From Oscillospiraceae bacterium (GTDB taxonomy: Bacteria; Bacillota; Clostridia; Oscillospirales; Ruminococcaceae), in the NCBI GenBank assembly GCA_017435565.1, contig JAFSEU010000022.1:1-64000 (forward strand): 64,000 nt of DNA, in the 5' to 3' direction. Under the pieces are notes generated by a model. That model was not told the DNA's origin and did not search any database. It saw only the letters and a program-made list of their open reading frames with translations. A program made the position numbers and the translations under genes. Of the stretch, positions 60,893-64,000 are shown one piece after another. Each line of letters starts with the position of its first letter. Position 1 is the stretch's first letter.

Positions 60893-62347
60893 TTATTCCC
60901 AAACGAGATCATCAGGATATGCTTCAGCAACTGCTTCCTGGAAAGGAACGGACCAATCGTCAGCGTCGCCCTTGCAGTAGTTTGTAACTGCTGTAAGGAA
61001 TGCAGCCTTGATTGTGGAATCCTTCTCTGTTACGAGGCCTTCCATTGAGATGGAGGGAGCAACTTCAGCAAATACTGCGAACTGATCCTGACCACCGAGG
61101 AGAGCGTTAGAGTTAGAAGCTTCTTCAACAATCTTGCCCATTACGTTCTTGTTGTTTACGAAATCGCCAACAGCAAGAGCATATTCGTACATAGACTGTT
61201 CGTTGATGCAGAAGGACTTGATGTAGTCACCAGCCATAGCCTTGTTGTCAGAATCCTTACCTACGCAAAGGAATGTGCCGCCCCAAGAGTAAGCCTGAGG
61301 ACCAGCGATAAGTGTCCAAGGACCTGTTTCGCCCTGCCAGCCTTCGAGCTGACCGCCAACTTCCTTAACGCACCATGTGCATCCGAAGAAGCCGAGAGCT
61401 GTACCGTTCTGACCCATAGGAGCCCAGTCAGGAGACCACTGACCGATAGCAGGATCAACGTAACCGCCGTCAACGAGTTCCTTAGCAAGTGTTACGAAGC
61501 CTTCAGCTTCACCAACGTTGAGCTTGTTGTCAGCTGTAACCCAAGCTTCAGATCTGTTTGTAGCGTAAACCTGCCACAAACCACCGAGTGTAGGACAAAT
61601 CTTAACTGCGCCGGATGTAGCTTCGGAAAGTTCAGCAGCTGTAGCCTTGAATGCATCCCAATCCTTCATCTTCTCCTGCATTGCAGCGCCGTCTGTAACA
61701 CCGAGGTGCTCTTCAGCGAGTGCATTGTTGTAAACATAACCGCCGGGTGTAGCCTGGAAAGATGTAGCATAAAGCTCGCCAGGTGCTGTACCGATGGATA
61801 CTGTGTAGCTGAACTGGTTAGCAAGGTCAGCTTCTGTGATGCCTACCTCAGAGAGAGGAAGTGCATATGTGTCCTTAGCGTACTTGAGAACCCAGTCAAC
61901 GTCGCACATGAAAATGTCAACGTCGTTACCGCCGAGGATGTAAGCGTCATACTTTGTAGCAGCGTCACCACCGGACTCAGCAACTACTTCAACCTTAACG
62001 TTGGAGTTGCCGGACTTTTCCATGTAGTGGTCAGCCATAGGCTGAGCGTCGTCTGCTGTCCAAGTGATAACTGTGAGTGTACCCTCTTCGGACTGGTAGT
62101 CAATTGTGTCTGTTGAAAGTGTAACGCCTGAGTTAACGCCTTCGCCTTCGCCTTCGCCTTCAGATGTGCTGCCTTCAGAAGTTTCGCCTTCAGATGTGCT
62201 GCCTTCAGAAGCTGAAGAAGAAGAATCAGATGTGCTGCTGCCTGAGCTGCTGCTGCTGGAATCTGCATCGTCACCGCAAGCTGCGAAAGATACAGAAGTG
62301 ATAGCAAGAGCTGCAAGGAGAGCAAGTGTTCTCTTAAGTGTGCTCAT
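60893..62347 (-). CDS. Carbohydrate ABC transporter substrate-binding lipoprotein
   Basis: 484 residues. The lipobox SFAAC places the lipid Cys at residue 24. A low-complexity linker (about 27-72) of Ser, then Glu/Gly/Ser repeats, lifts the domain from the membrane. The mature part is an extracellular solute-binding fold, family 1: LTVITWTADDAQPMADHYMEKSG, DVDIFMCDVDWVLKYAKD, ANQFSYTVSIG and WQGETGPWTLIAGP. Very biased codons imply high expression. It is the first gene from promoter 62470-62498. Confidence 0.92.
   Translation of the reverse strand: MSTLKRTLALLAALAITSVSFAACGDDADSSSSSSGSSTSDSSSSASEGSTSEGETSEGSTSEGEGEGEGVNSGVTLSTDTIDYQSEEGTLTVITWTADDAQPMADHYMEKSGNSNVKVEVVAESGGDAATKYDAYILGGNDVDIFMCDVDWVLKYAKDTYALPLSEVGITEADLANQFSYTVSIGTAPGELYATSFQATPGGYVYNNALAEEHLGVTDGAAMQEKMKDWDAFKATAAELSEATSGAVKICPTLGGLWQVYATNRSEAWVTADNKLNVGEAEGFVTLAKELVDGGYVDPAIGQWSPDWAPMGQNGTALGFFGCTWCVKEVGGQLEGWQGETGPWTLIAGPQAYSWGGTFLCVGKDSDNKAMAGDYIKSFCINEQSMYEYALAVGDFVNNKNVMGKIVEEASNSNALLGGQDQFAVFAEVAPSISMEGLVTEKDSTIKAAFLTAVTNYCKGDADDWSVPFQEAVAEAYPDDLVWE
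62142..62215. repeat. Short tandem coding repeats in the binding-protein linker
   Basis: Alternating copies of CCTTCAGATGTGCTG and CCTTCAGAAGTTTCG-like units encode (S/T)SEGE-type repeats, after a run of GCCTTC triplet pairs. Prone to slippage. Confidence 0.75.
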
Positions 62348-62463
62348 TGTAATGTTCCTCCTTAAAATTAGGTGCCGTATCGTTTGATACAGCGGTTTTA
62401 ATAGTGAATTTTGCGTTTGAGCACCATATAAATTATGTATATGGGCGCAAAAATCACTTTAGT
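62348..62463 (-). promoter_or_regulatory. Structured 5' leader of the ABC operon
   Basis: About 115 bases between the start point and the ATG. On the minus strand a long interrupted stem pairs AGTGATTTTTGCG with CGCAAAATTCACT around an inner CCATATA/TATATGG hairpin, and a second hairpin pairs GTATC with GATAC. AGGAGG then precedes the ATG. No riboswitch class is recognised. Confidence 0.55.
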
Positions 62464-62469
62464 ACGTTT

Positions 62470-62498
62470 ATAATAGCGTACCGTGCAAAAAAAGTCAA
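62470..62498 (-). promoter_or_regulatory. Promoter of the sugar ABC operon
   Basis: Minus strand TTGACT (62493-62498), 17-bp spacer, TATTAT (62470-62475). GTACG/CGTAC arms (62462-62466 and 62477-62481) bracket the -10 box and could form an operator. Confidence 0.8.
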
Positions 62499-62745
62499 TG
62501 CTTTTATGTGAATTTAATATTTTTAGGGCGTTTTGCACATAATTTTCATTACAGAATTGTGCATATTGCCATCAAATATTACAATTCGATAACAAAAACA
62601 GCCAAAAAACCAACATAAAAGTATCAAAACAAACATAAACGCCTGCTTTCTTTGCTATGTTCATAATATACCACCAACCTCAAAAAAAGGCAATAGTTTT
62701 TGACATTCTGTGATAATTTTGAAATCTTTCTTGTTCAAAACGAAC
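62499..62745. other. AT-rich intergenic region without a visible gene
   Basis: No open frame with a ribosome site, no tRNA-like fold and no clear riboswitch were seen. One imperfect inverted repeat TTGCACA/TTGTGCA lies around 62542-62567. Confidence 0.5.
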
Positions 62746-62789
62746 AAATGCAAGCCGACTTTTTTGTTGAGTTTTGCCGACTTGCATTT
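62746..62789 (-). terminator. Hairpin after asnB (probable terminator)
   Basis: A 14-bp stem with two wobbles, AAATGCAAGTCGGC with GTCGGCTTGCATTT on the minus strand, and a 16-base A-rich loop. The following GTTCGTTTTG is only moderately T-rich. Confidence 0.65.
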
Positions 62790-62815
62790 ATAATTGTAAC
62801 CGTTATGTTTTTGAT

Positions 62816-64000
62816 TCAGTTCAGAACAAAGAACTGCTCATACCACAGAATAAAGGTGTAAATCGTCCAGATTTTTTTCATATTATGAGCCCTGCCCGCC
62901 TTATGGTCCTCAAGCAGCTTCATAGCTTCGCTTTGATTAAAGAACATCGGGCAATATTTGCTCTCAAACTTTTCTTTAACCATATTATAGTATTTATCCT
63001 GCCTGAGCCAATCATTAAGCGGAACGGGAAAACCGAGCTTTTTCTTGAAAGCCGTTCTTTCGGGTATTTGCTTTACTGCAGCATTTCGCAGCGCAACCTT
63101 TGTAACATCGCCCTTGACGCGGCAGTCTGTCGGCAGCTTCAGAGCAAGCTCAAGCATTTCCTTGTCAAGGAAGGGCACGCGAAGCTCAAGCGAATTTGCC
63201 ATACTCATTCTATCAGCCTTTTGCAGAATATCAAACGCCATCCAGGTGTGAATATCAACATACTGATACTGCGTAGGTTCATCAAGGTGGCTGACCTTAT
63301 CAAAATAGGGCTTTGTATATTCGCTCGGGTCCTTTGCGGCAATATCCTTTGCAAGATATTTTGCCCGCTCCTTCGAGTTGAAAACATAATTATTTCGCAT
63401 AAAGCGCTGATGAATCAACTGTCCGCCTGCGGTTGCAAAATGCTTGCCCTTGAAATTAGGCATAACCCCTGCCACGCCGCTTATGGCTTTTCTCACAAAT
63501 TTTGGCACACGTCTGCAATATTTATCAAAATGCATACCTGCCAGGTACATCGGATATCCGCCGAAAAGTTCATCAGCACCCTCGCCCGAGAGCACAACCT
63601 TTACATATTTGGCGGCGTTTTTTGCCAAAAAGAAAAGCGGAACCTCGGAAGGATTGGGCAGTGGCTCATCCATATAATACTGAATAATCGGAGAATACTG
63701 AAAATATTCATCAGCCGAAACCTTGTTCGATATATTAGGAACGCCGACTGTCTGCGAAAAATCCTGTGCATATGAAAGCTCGCTGTATTTCTCCTCTGCA
63801 TAGCCTACTGAAAACGTTTTTACATCCTTTGTAACCTTTGAAACTTCTTTCACAACATAGCTCGAATCAATTCCGCTGGAAAGGAAGCAGCCAACCTCAA
63901 CATCACTGATTTTGTGCGCTTCTACGGACTTTGTGAATTCCTGCGCAATAAGTTCTTCCCACTCATCAAGTGTTTTTGAATTATCGATATTGTACTTTAT
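62816..64000 (-). CDS. asnB: Asparagine synthase, glutamine-hydrolysing (C-terminal part; 5' end beyond the window)
   Basis: The frame stays open to the right edge, so about 394 residues of the C-terminal synthetase domain are visible. The ATP pyrophosphatase loop reads CFLSSGIDSSYV (usual SGGLDSS with Gly to Ser and Leu to Ile), followed by KTFSVGYAEEKYSE, VVLSGEGADELFGGYPMY, and RADRMSMANSLELRVPFLDKEM, all typical of AsnB. It makes asparagine from aspartate, glutamine and ATP. The N-terminal glutaminase domain, with Cys1, is outside the window. Internal GTG codons near 63853 are not starts. Confidence 0.95.
   Translation of the reverse strand: MKYNIDNSKTLDEWEELIAQEFTKSVEAHKISDVEVGCFLSSGIDSSYVVKEVSKVTKDVKTFSVGYAEEKYSELSYAQDFSQTVGVPNISNKVSADEYFQYSPIIQYYMDEPLPNPSEVPLFFLAKNAAKYVKVVLSGEGADELFGGYPMYLAGMHFDKYCRRVPKFVRKAISGVAGVMPNFKGKHFATAGGQLIHQRFMRNNYVFNSKERAKYLAKDIAAKDPSEYTKPYFDKVSHLDEPTQYQYVDIHTWMAFDILQKADRMSMANSLELRVPFLDKEMLELALKLPTDCRVKGDVTKVALRNAAVKQIPERTAFKKKLGFPVPLNDWLRQDKYYNMVKEKFESKYCPMFFNQSEAMKLLEDHKAGRAHNMKKIWTIYTFILWYEQFFVLN

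Noticed and set aside
62774-63775. Long open frame of 333 codons on the plus strand opposite asnB
   Set aside because: It has no family signature, no suitable ribosome site, and lies fully antisense to a clear asparagine synthase; it is a mirror of that gene's codon use.
1-64000. CRISPR arrays, insertion sequences, prophage or rRNA genes
   Set aside because: No regularly spaced repeat arrays, transposase or phage structural genes, and no rRNA-like stretches were found on reading both strands.

Overview
The window looks like chromosomal DNA of an anaerobic, fibre-degrading, low-to-mid GC Firmicute, most likely a Ruminococcus-like member of the Oscillospiraceae (class Clostridia). The reasons are a secreted GH5 endoglucanase with a type I dockerin, a lipoprotein GH26 mannanase, a full Rnf complex in the Firmicute order C-D-G-E-A-B, formate-THF ligase, the site-2 protease/scpA/scpB/gerW/dac/rluB neighbourhood typical of Clostridia, AGGAGG-type ribosome sites, frequent TTG/GTG starts and many promoters of -35/17 bp/-10 form. 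The assignment is inference; no 16S gene is present.

Layout. 1-351 is the end of a GAPDH gene. 371-1627 holds a small AT-rich cassette (SLOG-family protein, XRE-type regulator, ribbon-helix-helix regulator) bracketed by two nearly identical hairpins. 1635-6178 (minus) is an operon of two membrane proteins of unknown role, the CCA-adding enzyme and a FlaA1/CapD-like protein whose active-site motif is altered. 6318-8049 carries a small membrane exporter-like protein, tadA and ung. 8100-9998 is the dockerin-bearing GH5 enzyme behind a strong promoter and two cre-like boxes. 10147-10312 is a strong promoter followed by a structured, partly tRNA-like leader RNA in front of a zinc-ribbon gene. 10656-15502 has a DUF1858 protein, a TrmK-Nif3 fusion, RqcH and two zinc-ribbon membrane paralogues. 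15567-18862 (minus) is fhs-tcdA-membrane protein, divergent from a YfhO-family gene. 22120-23495 (minus) has an XRE/DUF2975-like pair and rpmB.

23719-30308 (plus) is a long housekeeping run: site-2 protease, scpA, scpB, a DUF2953-like protein, gerW/ytfJ, a D,D-carboxypeptidase, rluB, a small unknown gene and an acetyl-type metA. 30302-39020 (minus) links a NodB deacetylase, a PHP hydrolase, a GT4 glycosyltransferase, an epimerase, single-chain purL and mtaB. 39217-44063 is the CIRCE-controlled hrcA-grpE-dnaK-dnaJ operon. Then follow acpP, GH26 mannanase, a membrane protein and a histidine phosphatase. 47964-54463 is an XRE gene, a NusG-II protein, a Gx/HepPP-synthase-I-like protein and rnfCDGEAB. 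54519-57054 (minus) is tsaD, rimI, a membrane protein and a DUF4830-like protein; 57202-58686 is a DUF1846 protein. 58792-62498 (minus) is a carbohydrate ABC importer (binding protein and two permeases, no ATPase), and the window ends inside asnB.

How the genes fit together. The GH5 and GH26 enzymes and the CUT1 importer would degrade beta-glucan/mannan and take up sugars; Rnf would couple ferredoxin oxidation to NAD reduction and ion pumping; fhs supplies one-carbon units used in purine synthesis (purL is also present). RqcH, TrmK-Nif3, TadA, MtaB, TcdA, TsaD, Cca and RluB make a strikingly RNA- and translation-quality-heavy gene set.

No CRISPR array, insertion sequence, rRNA operon or canonical tRNA gene was seen. 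The best candidates for something undescribed are the repeat-bracketed SLOG/XRE/RHH cassette with its 12-bp-spaced operator repeats, the tRNA-like leader RNA, the altered FlaA1-like enzyme and the TrmK-Nif3 fusion.
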